Of a stretch of 64,000 nt of DNA, positions 8,526 through 17,059 are shown piece by piece. The DNA is from Pseudolabrys sp. Lineage in GTDB: Bacteria; Pseudomonadota; Alphaproteobacteria; Rhizobiales; Xanthobacteraceae. The stretch's first letter is position 1; each line of letters begins with the position of its first letter. Below the pieces are notes generated by a model. The model did no database searches. It was not told the DNA's origin and worked only from the letters and a program-made list of their open reading frames with translations. The translations under genes were made by a program, and so were the position numbers. The stretch is taken from positions 124,001 through 188,000 of the forward strand of contig JAFIGS010000017.1 in assembly GCA_017849615.1 (NCBI GenBank), read 5' to 3'.

Positions 8526-9404
8526 ATGTCTCTATTCTGGCAATGCCTCGTCGATTCGCTGCTGCTTGGCGGTCTCTACAGCTTGATGTCGATCGGGCTT
8601 TCGCTCGGCTTCGGCGTCACGCGCATCATTAATTTCGCGCACGGCGAGATGATCATGTTCGGCGCCTACGGCGCCTACTTCGGGTCCGTCCTTTTGGGCG
8701 TCGACCCCCTGCTTTCGCTGCCTCTGGTCGCAATTCTCGTCGCGGTCACGGCCGCCGTCGTGTTCAAGGCCCTCATCGAGAAGGTGTTGGACGCACCCCA
8801 CATCAATCAGATCCTCCTGCTGTTTGGCATAAGCCTCGCGCTGCAGAACGTCGCCGCCATCCTGTGGACAGGCGACGCGCGCTCCGTCTCGACGCCCTAC
8901 TCGCTGACGGCCTTCGAGTTCGAGACCCTTCTCGTTCCGCACGGCCGGGTCATCGCGTTCGCCACCGCCGTGGTCCTGATCGTCGCGCTGTTCTGCTGGC
9001 TCCGCTTCAGTGAGCTTGGCCGCGCGACCCGCGCGGTCGCCGAGAACGGCCAGGCGGCGACGCTGATGGGTATCAATGTCTCGCGGATGTACATGCTGTC
9101 ATTCGGCATCAACGCCGCGCTCGGCGCAGCGACAGGCGCCATCAGCGCGTTCCTGCTGACCATCACGCCCTTCATGGGCTTCCACATGCTGATCAAGGCC
9201 TTCGCGATCGTGGTGCTGGGCGGCCTGGGCAGCGTGACCGGAACGATCCTCGGCGCCTTCGCGCTGGCCTTCGCCGAGACCTGGGTGAGCTACTACGTGC
9301 CCGAAGGCAACGGATGGGCTGAAGGCGTCGCCTTCGTCGTTCTTTTGTGCGTTCTGATCATCCGTCCGAAGGGAATTCTCGGACAAGCCGTGGCGGTGCA
9401 TTGA
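8526..9404 (+). CDS. ABC importer permease, LivH type
   Basis: 292 residues with about eight hydrophobic segments. The start ATG at 8526 (MSLFWQCLVDSLLLGGLYSL) is chosen because LivH proteins begin just before the first membrane helix; upstream codons in this frame overlap the binding-protein gene. SIGLSLGFGVTRIINFAHGE is the family hallmark near the N-terminus, and the C-terminal GGLGSVTGTILGA segment is the cytoplasmic loop that meets the ATPases. The stop overlaps the next gene by one base (TGATG), so the two permeases are probably made in equal amounts and form a heterodimeric channel. Confidence 0.93.
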   Translation: MSLFWQCLVDSLLLGGLYSLMSIGLSLGFGVTRIINFAHGEMIMFGAYGAYFGSVLLGVDPLLSLPLVAILVAVTAAVVFKALIEKVLDAPHINQILLLFGISLALQNVAAILWTGDARSVSTPYSLTAFEFETLLVPHGRVIAFATAVVLIVALFCWLRFSELGRATRAVAENGQAATLMGINVSRMYMLSFGINAALGAATGAISAFLLTITPFMGFHMLIKAFAIVVLGGLGSVTGTILGAFALAFAETWVSYYVPEGNGWAEGVAFVVLLCVLIIRPKGILGQAVAVH

Positions 9405-10372
9405 TGAAGGCCCGGATTGCTATTTTTCTGGTTCTCGGCGTCGCGGTGATCCTGCTTCCGCTGATCGCGCCGCCCGTGATGAACAACATGATCCTTCGCG
9501 TCGGCAGCCTCGTGATGCTGGCGATCAGCTGGAATCTCGCGGCCAATGCCGGACTCATCTCGCTCGGGCATTCGGCGTTCTGGGGGCTCGGCAGCTATGC
9601 GGCTCTGCTGGTGGCCAACAAGCTGGGATGGCCGTTCTTCGCGTCACTCATTCCGGCAATGATCGTCGGCGCGATATCGGCCGCGGCTATCGCCGTGATC
9701 ACCGGCCGGCTCAAAGGCATCTTTTTTGCCATCTCGATGTTGGCGCTGTCGGAATGCCTGCGCGTCATCGCCGTGATGACGCCGGGCTTCACCGGCGGCG
9801 GCGCCGGCGTCTTCATCGATCAGGCGCTGCGGCCGAGCACGCAGACCGTCGCGATGGTCACGGCGTTCTGCGCCGTCGCCTGCGGGTTCATCGCGTACTG
9901 GATTTCGCTGACGCCGTTCCACTATGCCTGCCGCGCCATGCGGAACAATGAAAGCGCGGCGGAAATGCTCGGCATCAATCCTCTGCGTTTCCGAATTGCC
10001 GTGCTCAGCCTGTCCGGCGCGATGGCTTCCCTCGCGGGCGGTGTGAACATCTGGTACAGCGGCTTCCTCGACCCGATGATCGGCTTCGACCTCCACGTCA
10101 CCATCCTGGCGCAAATCGCGCCGATCCTCGGCGGCATCCATACGCTGGCCGGACCGATCATCGGCGCCTTCGCCACCATCGGTCTGTCGGAGGCGACACG
10201 CATTCTGCTCGGCGAGCAAGGCGTCAGCCTCCTGGTCTATGGCCTGATCCTGGTCTTCTCCATCCTCTACATGCCGAAAGGCATTGTCGGCACCTGGAAT
10301 ACCTGGGTCCAGTACCGCTCCCGCGGCGCCGCCAGCGCCAAGGTCGGGACGACGAAGGCGGCTCCGCTATGA
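9404..10372 (+). CDS. ABC importer permease, LivM type
   Basis: 322 residues with about ten hydrophobic stretches. Starting ATG 9404 (MKARIAIFLVLGVAVILLPL) shares one base with the livH-type stop. The conserved AISWNLAANAGLISLGHSAF segment near residue 40 and the coupling loop GGIHTLAGPIIGA near residue 255 identify LivM. The tail after residue 300 is a short polar cytoplasmic segment. It overlaps the following ATPase gene by ATGA. It should pair with the preceding LivH-type permease as the membrane part of the importer. Confidence 0.93.
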   Translation: MKARIAIFLVLGVAVILLPLIAPPVMNNMILRVGSLVMLAISWNLAANAGLISLGHSAFWGLGSYAALLVANKLGWPFFASLIPAMIVGAISAAAIAVITGRLKGIFFAISMLALSECLRVIAVMTPGFTGGGAGVFIDQALRPSTQTVAMVTAFCAVACGFIAYWISLTPFHYACRAMRNNESAAEMLGINPLRFRIAVLSLSGAMASLAGGVNIWYSGFLDPMIGFDLHVTILAQIAPILGGIHTLAGPIIGAFATIGLSEATRILLGEQGVSLLVYGLILVFSILYMPKGIVGTWNTWVQYRSRGAASAKVGTTKAAPL

Positions 10373-11103
10373 CGACTTTGCTCAACGTGGAAGGCCTGCG
10401 CGCCGGCTACCAGGACTCCATCGTCCTCCAGGACATCAGCCTGTCGGTCAATCAGGGCGAGGTTGTCGCCCTGCTCGGCGCCAACGGCTCCGGCAAGACG
10501 ACGACCATGCGCGCCCTCACCGGCCTGATCCGGCCGTTCGGCGGCAAGATCACCTTCGCCGGCCAGGACCTGCTCGCCGTGGAGCCGCACAAGCGCGTGG
10601 ATCTCGGCATCGCGCTGTGCCCGGAAGGACGCCAGGTGTTCCCGAACATTTCGGTCGAGGAAAACCTGTTCCTCGGCTCGTTCTGCAAACGCTCCCGCCC
10701 GGATCGCAAGCAGACGCTGGACAGCGTCTACTCGCTGTTCCCGAAGCTGGCGGAACGGCGCGAGCAGAAGGCCGGGCTGATGTCCGGCGGCGAGCAACAG
10801 ATGCTCGCGGTCGGCCGCGCCCTGATGAGCAAGCCGACCATGCTGCTGCTCGATGAACCATCGCTCGGCCTGTCGCCGAAGATGGTGCAGATTCTTTTCG
10901 GCGCCATCGGCCAGGTTGCCAGGAGCGGCATCAGCATTCTGCTGGTCGAGCAAAATGCACAGGCCGCCTTCGCCGTGGCGAGCCGCGGCTACGCCATCTC
11001 CATGGGCCGCGTAACAGCCAGCGGCACAATCACCGAACTGACCAAATCCGGCGCGCTGCAGAGCTCCTTCCTGGGCTCGCACCAGCCGGCCGCGACCGCG
11101 TAG
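10369..11103 (+). CDS. ABC importer ATPase, LivF type
   Basis: 244 residues. Walker A is GANGSGKTT (about residues 38-46), the signature is SGGEQQMLAVGRAL, and Walker B is LLLDEPSLGLSP. The short form with CPEGRQVFPNISVEENL after Walker A is typical of LivF. Coupled by ATGA to the LivM-type gene. It would form the ATPase dimer with the LivG-type protein encoded next. Confidence 0.93.
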   Translation: MTTLLNVEGLRAGYQDSIVLQDISLSVNQGEVVALLGANGSGKTTTMRALTGLIRPFGGKITFAGQDLLAVEPHKRVDLGIALCPEGRQVFPNISVEENLFLGSFCKRSRPDRKQTLDSVYSLFPKLAERREQKAGLMSGGEQQMLAVGRALMSKPTMLLLDEPSLGLSPKMVQILFGAIGQVARSGISILLVEQNAQAAFAVASRGYAISMGRVTASGTITELTKSGALQSSFLGSHQPAATA

Positions 11104-11118
11104 CGCCGGGAGACAGCC

Positions 11119-11856
11119 ATGCTTGAGATCGAACATGTCACCAAGCGCTTCGGCGGCCTGCTGGCGATCAACGACCTGTCGCTTACGGTGAAGAAGAACC
11201 AGCTGCTGGGTGTCATCGGCCCCAACGGCGCCGGCAAGACGACGCTCCTCAATGTGATCACCGGCTATTTCCGGCCGAGCCAGGGCAAGATCACGTTCGA
11301 AGGCGAGCGCATCGACGGCAAGGCGCCGTATGAAATCTGCCGCCTCGGCATCGCCCGCACCTTCCAGGTGGTGCAGCCCTTCCCGGAGATGAGCGTGCTC
11401 GACAACGCCATGACCGGCGCCCTGTTCTCGCGCGAGGGCATCACCATCCGCAAGGCGCGCGACCGCGCCATGGAAGCCCTCGAAATGGTGGACATCGCCC
11501 ACCAGGCCGACGTGATGGCCGGTGCGCTGACGCTCGGTGCGAAGAAGAAGCTGGAGCTTGCCCGCGCGCTGGCGACGCAGCCGCGCCTCCTGCTGCTGGA
11601 CGAGGTGATGGCCGGCTCGCCGCAGTCCGACATTGACGACCTGATGAAGCTCCTGCAGCGCATTCATGCCAAGGGCGTGACCATCCTGATGATCGAGCAC
11701 CTGGTTCACGTCATCATTGCGCTGGCGCAACACGTCTTCGTGCTGAACTTCGGCCAGGAACTGTTCCAGGGCAACCCGGGCGACGTCATTTCGCATCCCG
11801 AGGTGATCGAATCCTATCTCGGCAAACCACTCGAAGCCCTCGCCGCCGAAAGTTGA
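11119..11856 (+). CDS. ABC importer ATPase, LivG type
   Basis: 245 residues. Walker A is GPNGAGKTT, and ARTFQVVQPFPEMSVLDNAM is the LivG-type Q-loop region. The signature helix reads LTLGAKKKLELARALA, where Leu-Gly-Ala replaces the usual Leu-Ser-x-Gly, and Walker B is LLLDEVMAGSPQSD with Val-Met-Ala where most LivG proteins have Pro-x-Ala-Gly-Leu. These changes are unusual and could lower ATPase activity at one site, as in asymmetric ABC pairs. A GGGAG ribosome-binding site precedes ATG 11119. The stop overlaps the following hydrolase start. Confidence 0.9.
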   Translation: MLEIEHVTKRFGGLLAINDLSLTVKKNQLLGVIGPNGAGKTTLLNVITGYFRPSQGKITFEGERIDGKAPYEICRLGIARTFQVVQPFPEMSVLDNAMTGALFSREGITIRKARDRAMEALEMVDIAHQADVMAGALTLGAKKKLELARALATQPRLLLLDEVMAGSPQSDIDDLMKLLQRIHAKGVTILMIEHLVHVIIALAQHVFVLNFGQELFQGNPGDVISHPEVIESYLGKPLEALAAES

Positions 11857-12659
11857 ACGTCAACGTGACGATGCGTACCGCGACGACCGACATGCCGATG
11901 GCAGCGCACATTGCCGGCGCCGGCGATGACGTCATCCTCATTCACGGCGGACGCGGTTCGCATACGCATTGGGCTCGCAACATCGGGCCGCTGGCGCGGG
12001 AACATCGCGTGATCGCGCTCGACCTGCCCGGTTTCGGCGATTCACCTGACGTATCGCGCGACATCGACGCCGACCGCTATCTGTCGCTGGTGACCGCCGG
12101 CATCCGCCACCTGATTGGCGACCGCTTCGCTTCTGTCGTCGGCTTTTCGTTCGGCGGCGCGGTGGCCGCGCATGTCGCCCGCCAGTTGGGCGACCAATGC
12201 CGCAGACTGGCGCTGCTCGGCCCCGGCGGTTTCGGCGAAGCCAAAGGCCGCGTGCTCGATCTCAAGCCGGCGCCGGAAGCGATCGAAACCGATCCGCGTT
12301 ACCGCGCCGTGATCCGGCACAATCTCCTTGCGATGATGCTGCACGATTCTGCCAGCGTCAGCGAGGAAACCGTCGACATCCAGTGCCGCAACATCGCGCG
12401 GGGCCGCTTCAACAGCCTCAAGGTCAGTCTGCGGCCGACGCTGATCGGCGATATCGCGGCGATGACCTGCCCGCTGGCGATGGTGTGGGGCGCCAACGAC
12501 GCCGTCGCCTATCCCAGCCCGCAGGCGCGCGCCGCCGGCTGCCAGGCCGTCCGGCCCGATCTTGAACTGACCATCGTTCCCGGTGCCGGCCACTGGGTCC
12601 AGTATGAAGCGGCGGACACGGTCAACGCGCTGCTGCTCGATTTCCTTCGCACAAATTGA
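11853..12659 (+). CDS. Alpha/beta-hydrolase, MhpC/BphD-like
   Basis: 268 residues if translated from TTG 11853, which overlaps the upstream stop (TTGA); an in-frame ATG at 11871 is the alternative. The catalytic triad is readable: Ser in GFSFGG, Asp in VWGANDAVAYP, and His in VPGAGHWVQYE. The oxyanion loop is HGGRGSHTHW. The pattern (ALDLPGFGDSP, GPGGFGEAKG) is close to carbon-carbon-bond hydrolases of aromatic meta-cleavage pathways, but the family also holds esterases and CoA-thioester hydrolases. Sitting between the importer and a crotonase, it probably acts on a CoA-ester or ring-cleavage intermediate. Confidence 0.8.
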   Translation: MNVNVTMRTATTDMPMAAHIAGAGDDVILIHGGRGSHTHWARNIGPLAREHRVIALDLPGFGDSPDVSRDIDADRYLSLVTAGIRHLIGDRFASVVGFSFGGAVAAHVARQLGDQCRRLALLGPGGFGEAKGRVLDLKPAPEAIETDPRYRAVIRHNLLAMMLHDSASVSEETVDIQCRNIARGRFNSLKVSLRPTLIGDIAAMTCPLAMVWGANDAVAYPSPQARAAGCQAVRPDLELTIVPGAGHWVQYEAADTVNALLLDFLRTN

Positions 12660-12687
12660 ACGAACCTAACGACAAAGGATCCACGAC

Positions 12688-13470
12688 GTGACCTACAAGA
12701 ACATCAAGACCAGCCGCGAGGGCGCCGCCTTCATCATCACCTTCAATCGCCCCGAGCGGCGCAACGCCATCAGCGTCGAGACCATGGACGAGTTGATCGC
12801 GGCCGGCCAGGAAGCCGATGCGATGACCGACGTGTTCGGCATCATCCTCACCGGCGGCATGGACTATTTCTCGGCCGGCGCCGACCTCAACGATGCGCTG
12901 GCGATCAAGGGCGCTGCCGACGGTCTCGCCTATTTCAAGCGCTGGCACCGGCTTTGCGATGTCTACGAAAACCTGACCAAGCCGGTGTTCGCCGCCATCG
13001 AAGGCTTCTGCATGACCGGCGGCTGCGAATTCGCCATGGCCTGCGACATCCGCATCGCGGCCGAGGATTCGACCTTCGCCATCACCAGCGCCAAGATCGG
13101 CACTGTCGCCGGCGCCGGCGGCACGCAGCGCCTCGCCCGTCTGGTCGGCCCCTCCAAGGCCATCGAGATCATGTTCTCGGCCGACCCGATCGACGCCACC
13201 GAGGCGCACCGCATCGGCCTCATCAACCGCAAGGTCGCCAAGGGCCAGGCGGTGGCCGAAGCCAAGAAGATGATCAAGGTCTACGAGAACCGCGCGCCGC
13301 TGAGCCTCGCTTTCATCAAGCGCGTCGTCTATCGCGGCCTGCAGATGGATCTCGCCTCCTCGCTCGAATTCGAGGCGTTCCTGGTCTCGACCATCTACAG
13401 CTCGCAGGACCGCAAGGAAGGCATCTCGGCGTTCCTCGAAAAGCGCCAGGCCAAGTTCCAGGGCAAATAA
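12688..13470 (+). CDS. Enoyl-CoA hydratase/isomerase family protein
   Basis: A 260-residue crotonase starting at GTG 12688, preceded by AAAGGA. Oxyanion-hole segments are GGMDYFSAGADLND and EGFCMTGGCEFAMACD; a conserved AKIGTVAGAGGTQRLARLVG follows, the usual hydratase helix region. A Glu is not obvious at both usual catalytic positions, so hydratase, isomerase or hydrolase activity cannot be settled. The C-terminus (GISAFLEKRQAKFQGK) is standard. It lies in the rightward operon between the hydrolase and the CoA-transferase and probably catalyses one beta-oxidation step. Confidence 0.9.
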   Translation: MTYKNIKTSREGAAFIITFNRPERRNAISVETMDELIAAGQEADAMTDVFGIILTGGMDYFSAGADLNDALAIKGAADGLAYFKRWHRLCDVYENLTKPVFAAIEGFCMTGGCEFAMACDIRIAAEDSTFAITSAKIGTVAGAGGTQRLARLVGPSKAIEIMFSADPIDATEAHRIGLINRKVAKGQAVAEAKKMIKVYENRAPLSLAFIKRVVYRGLQMDLASSLEFEAFLVSTIYSSQDRKEGISAFLEKRQAKFQGK

Positions 13471-13493
13471 GACCGCGACGAAAGCGACACGAC

Positions 13494-14717
13494 ATGGCCC
13501 AATCCAAAACCGAAGCGCGCCTTCCGCTCGCCGGCGTGCGCGTGGTCGATTTCAGCCGCCTGCTGCCGGGACCCTGGTGCACCCAGATGCTGGGCGATCT
13601 CGGCGCCGAGGTCGTCAAGGTCGAGCAGCCCGGCGCGGGCGATGTCGCCCGGCACAATCCGCCGAGCTATCGCGAGAGCAGCGTCTATTTCAACAGCGTC
13701 AACCGCAACAAGCGTAGCCTGTCGCTCGACCTGTCGAAGCCGCGGGGCCGCGAGGTTGCCCATCGTCTCATCGCCCGGGCCGATATCGTCATCGAGTCGT
13801 TCCGGCGTGGCGTGCCCGCCAAGCTGGGCATCGACTATGACACGGCGCGCAAGCTGAAACCGGACATCATCTATTGTTCGATCACCGGCTTCGGCCAGAC
13901 AGGCGCCTATGCCAGAATCCCCGGCCATGACCTCGTCGTCCAGGCCGCCACCGGCCTGATCGCCGCGGCCGCGAATGGCGGCACCGCCACCGTGCCGGGC
14001 TTCCAGGCCGGCGACTATGCCGCCGCCGCTTACGCGACCATCGGCATTCTTGCTGCGCTGAACCGCCGGCGCGACACCGGCATGCCCTGCTATATCGACA
14101 CCTCGATGTTCGATAGCCTGTTCAGCATGTGCAACATCGTGCTGACCTCCGGCATGGCGCATATCGCCGGTAATCGCGGCGCACAGGCCATGGAAGTCTG
14201 GGGTGGCAACCCGCGCTATTCGATCTACACCGCGCAGGACGGGCGCGCTGTTGCGGTCTCGCTGCTCGAAGCGCGCATCTGGAAATCATTCTGCGACCTG
14301 ATCGGCCGGCCCGACCTGGTGTCCGCCGACGAGTCCCACAGCGACCGCCACAGTAGCCACGGCGAGCGCGCCGCGATCTATCGCAAGGCGATTCAGGATT
14401 ATTGCGGCTCGATGCCGCGCGACCTCCTGATAGAGAAGATGCTCGCCGCCGACATTCCCATTTCGCCTGTCAACAGCGCCGACGAGGCACTCGAGGATAT
14501 CCACGTTCGTGACCGCAAGCTGATTGAATGGGTTGAGCATCCTCTCGAAGGCCGCATTCCGCAGATCGCCAATCCGCTCGGTGTCAGCGGCCTGACCGAT
14601 ACGCAGCGCTCCGTCGCGCCAGCGCTGGGCGCCGACAACGACGCCATCCTGAGCGAACTCGGCTTTGGTGACGCTGAGCGCGCCAGCCTGCGCAGCGACA
14701 ACATCATCGGAACCTGA
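13494..14717 (+). CDS. Class III CoA-transferase (CaiB/BaiF), apparently catalytic
   Basis: 407 residues starting ATG 13494 (MAQSKTEARLPLAGVRVVDF); the same frame is open upstream but lies inside the crotonase gene. The family nucleophile is present as Asp174 (FQAGDYAAAAYATIGILAAL), unlike the 401-residue paralogue at 456-1661. LGDLGAEVVKVEQPG and KPDIIYCSITGFGQTG are standard. It probably loads CoA from a donor such as succinyl-CoA onto the imported acid, so no ATP-dependent ligase is needed in this region. The substrate is unknown. Confidence 0.9.
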   Translation: MAQSKTEARLPLAGVRVVDFSRLLPGPWCTQMLGDLGAEVVKVEQPGAGDVARHNPPSYRESSVYFNSVNRNKRSLSLDLSKPRGREVAHRLIARADIVIESFRRGVPAKLGIDYDTARKLKPDIIYCSITGFGQTGAYARIPGHDLVVQAATGLIAAAANGGTATVPGFQAGDYAAAAYATIGILAALNRRRDTGMPCYIDTSMFDSLFSMCNIVLTSGMAHIAGNRGAQAMEVWGGNPRYSIYTAQDGRAVAVSLLEARIWKSFCDLIGRPDLVSADESHSDRHSSHGERAAIYRKAIQDYCGSMPRDLLIEKMLAADIPISPVNSADEALEDIHVRDRKLIEWVEHPLEGRIPQIANPLGVSGLTDTQRSVAPALGADNDAILSELGFGDAERASLRSDNIIGT

Positions 14718-14730
14718 CCGGGAGCCACTC

Positions 14731-16089
14731 ATGTCGCGTACGCCGAACGCCGACGCCGTCAGCGCTTACATCGCCGGCACCAGCAACCGCGCGATCCCTG
14801 AGCCGGTGCTCGAGGCGGCGCGCATGTGTCTGGTCGACTGGTTCGGTGTCGCCATCGCCGCGCGCGACGAAGGTGCGGCACAGGTGGTGCGCAAGGTCGC
14901 CGAAGGACGCAACGGCGACGCCGCCGTGCTGTTCGGCGCTCCGACCGACGAGACCTACGCCGCGCTGATCAATGGCACCATGGCGCACTGTCTCGACTTC
15001 GACGACACCCATGTCGGCTCACTGGCCCATCTGAGCGGCCCCACCTGGGCGGCCGCCCTCGCCGTCGGCACAGCCCGGAAGGCCAAGCCGGCCGACATCC
15101 TGCGCGGCTTCATCACCGGCTTCGAGGTCGGCGCTCGGATCGGCGCCGACAACTTCGGTGACGCGCTCAATACGCGCAGCCTGCATTCGACCGGCTTCTG
15201 CGGCTGCTTTGCCGCCGCCGCCGCCGCCGGCGCCCTTTACGAACTCGACGCCCCGCAGGCGCTCAATGCCATCGGCGCCGCCGCTACGCAGGCTTCCGGC
15301 CTGACCGGCTCGTTCGGCACCATGAGCAAACCGTTCCACGCCGGCAAGGCCGCGTTCAATGGTGTGCTATCGGCGCAGCTCGCCAAGGCCGGCTTCGTCG
15401 CGGCGCATGACCTGATAGAGCCCGGCACGGGCCTTTCGACGGCCATGATCCAGGATCGGTCGCGGGCGATCGCGCCCATGAATTTCGCGGCCGACGACTG
15501 GGAGATCCTGCACAACACCTTCAAGCCCTATGCATCGTGTCTGCTGACGCATCCGGTGATCGACTCGGCGCGCAAGGCGCGCACACAGATCGCGGGCCGC
15601 GCCATTGGCAGCGTTCAGGTGAACGTCCATCCGATGGCGGTTCAACTCGCCGGCAATCCGGCGCCACAGACGCCCTTGCAGGGCAAGTTCAGCACCGCCT
15701 ATTGCGCCGCGCTGGCGCTCGGCGGTCACATGGCCGCCGCACCGGACTTCTCTCCCGAACGCCTGAGCGACCCAGCGCTGCGCGATCTCGTCGGTCGCGT
15801 GACGCTCCATGTCGTGCCTGAGATGGAGAAAACGGCGGCCTCGATGGTCGTTACCCTGGCGGACGGCGCAACTGTCGCGACCGACACGCCCCTGGCGCTC
15901 GGCAACCCTGGCAATCCGATGAAATGGGATGACCTCCGCGCCAAATTCGTCGGTCTTGTCGGACCGGTGCTGGGCCGCGGCACGGACGTCGTGTTCGACA
16001 ATTTGCGAAGTTTCGCTCGAGGGGGCGATCTCGCTGCGGTCCTCAACGAGCTCGACAAGGCGGACAACAGCGCGCGGAAAACGGCCTAG
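14731..16089 (+). CDS. MmgE/PrpD family protein
   Basis: 452 residues from ATG 14731 with GGGAG upstream. The family includes 2-methylcitrate dehydratase (PrpD), cis-aconitate decarboxylase and several sugar/amino-acid dehydratases and epimerases. Landmarks are the all-helical N-terminal domain with NGTMAHCLDFDDTH (about residues 82-95), HSTGFCGCFAAAAAAG, and TMSKPFHAGKAAFNG. No prpB or prpC is nearby, so it is probably not part of the methylcitrate cycle. It is the last gene of the rightward importer operon and converges with the lactonase gene 11 bp away. Confidence 0.88.
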   Translation: MSRTPNADAVSAYIAGTSNRAIPEPVLEAARMCLVDWFGVAIAARDEGAAQVVRKVAEGRNGDAAVLFGAPTDETYAALINGTMAHCLDFDDTHVGSLAHLSGPTWAAALAVGTARKAKPADILRGFITGFEVGARIGADNFGDALNTRSLHSTGFCGCFAAAAAAGALYELDAPQALNAIGAAATQASGLTGSFGTMSKPFHAGKAAFNGVLSAQLAKAGFVAAHDLIEPGTGLSTAMIQDRSRAIAPMNFAADDWEILHNTFKPYASCLLTHPVIDSARKARTQIAGRAIGSVQVNVHPMAVQLAGNPAPQTPLQGKFSTAYCAALALGGHMAAAPDFSPERLSDPALRDLVGRVTLHVVPEMEKTAASMVVTLADGATVATDTPLALGNPGNPMKWDDLRAKFVGLVGPVLGRGTDVVFDNLRSFARGGDLAAVLNELDKADNSARKTA

Positions 16090-16100
16090 GATCTCCGGGC

Positions 16101-17015
16101 CTAGATCTCGGAGAAAGCGCGCCGGCCCGGCACGGGCATGTCGGCCTGCAGGATCGTTCCCGTCTCGGACTCCGTGATGTAGAGCCGCCGCCGGTCCGGT
16201 CCGCCGTAAACCACATTCGTTGTGTGCGCGCCGGCGCATGAGTTAATGCGCAGCATCGGCTCGCCGCGCGCGCTGAACAGCCAGACTACGCCCAGGCCGA
16301 TATGTGCGACGACGAGGTTGCCCTGTTCGTCAATGGTGATGCCGTCGGGACCGCCGCCGCCGCTGAGCTGGATGAAGGTGCCAACCTTGGCCACCGAGCC
16401 GTCCTTCATCAGCGGCACCCGCCAGATCGCATTGGCGCGCGTGACCGCGACATAGAGGACGGTCTCGCTGGGATCGAGGACGAGCCCGTTCGGGCTCGGT
16501 ACGTTGTCCAGCAGACAATCGACCTCGCCGCTGGCGCGCACGCGAAACACCCGGCCGGTCTGATCGTGCCAGCCGGTCAATCCCTGATCGGTGAAATAGA
16601 TGTCGCCGTTGGAGGCGAAGGTCAGATCGTTGACCGCCTTGAGACGCTCGAGCCGCACGCGGGTCACGAAAGGCGACACCTTCCCCGTGGCCGGGTCGAG
16701 CGTCACGATGCCATGCTTGTAGTCGGCGATGAAAATCCGGCCGTCGCGATGAAACGTCAGGCCATTGGGCTCGCCGTCATATTCGGCAACCAGCGTGAAC
16801 TCCCCTTTCGGGGTTACGCGGAAAACACGGCCCCAGGGAATATCGACGCAGTACAGATTGCCGTCGCGATCGAAGGCCGGCCCTTCGAGCAGAGAATGCG
16901 CCGGCAGCACGCCCGGCTGATGCCTGTGCCATTCGGAATCCGGCGCGGACTTGCGGAACTCATCCGGCAGACGCGCGAAAACGCTGGCAGTGACGGCAGG
17001 CGGCGGTGCAAACAC
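16101..17015 (-). CDS. SMP-30/gluconolactonase/LRE-family lactonase
   Basis: 304 residues forming a six-bladed beta-propeller of the SMP-30 type, with repeated blades such as EGPAFDRDGNLYCVDIPWG, NGLTFHRDGRIFIADYKHG and NDLTFASNGDIYFTDQG. Conserved Glu near 44, Asn near 130 and Asp in VADYKHG-like positions fit the single divalent-metal site of the family. Such enzymes hydrolyse aldonolactones to acids. It follows the TRAP-transporter genes in the same leftward direction, 44 bp after dctM, so the imported substrate may be a sugar lactone or its acid. There is no signal peptide, so a cytoplasmic location is likely. Confidence 0.85.
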   Translation of the reverse strand: MFAPPPAVTASVFARLPDEFRKSAPDSEWHRHQPGVLPAHSLLEGPAFDRDGNLYCVDIPWGRVFRVTPKGEFTLVAEYDGEPNGLTFHRDGRIFIADYKHGIVTLDPATGKVSPFVTRVRLERLKAVNDLTFASNGDIYFTDQGLTGWHDQTGRVFRVRASGEVDCLLDNVPSPNGLVLDPSETVLYVAVTRANAIWRVPLMKDGSVAKVGTFIQLSGGGGPDGITIDEQGNLVVAHIGLGVVWLFSARGEPMLRINSCAGAHTTNVVYGGPDRRRLYITESETGTILQADMPVPGRRAFSEI

Positions 17016-17059
17016 GTCGGGTTTCCTCGATCACACAATCAGGCGCGAAAGGCGTGCCG

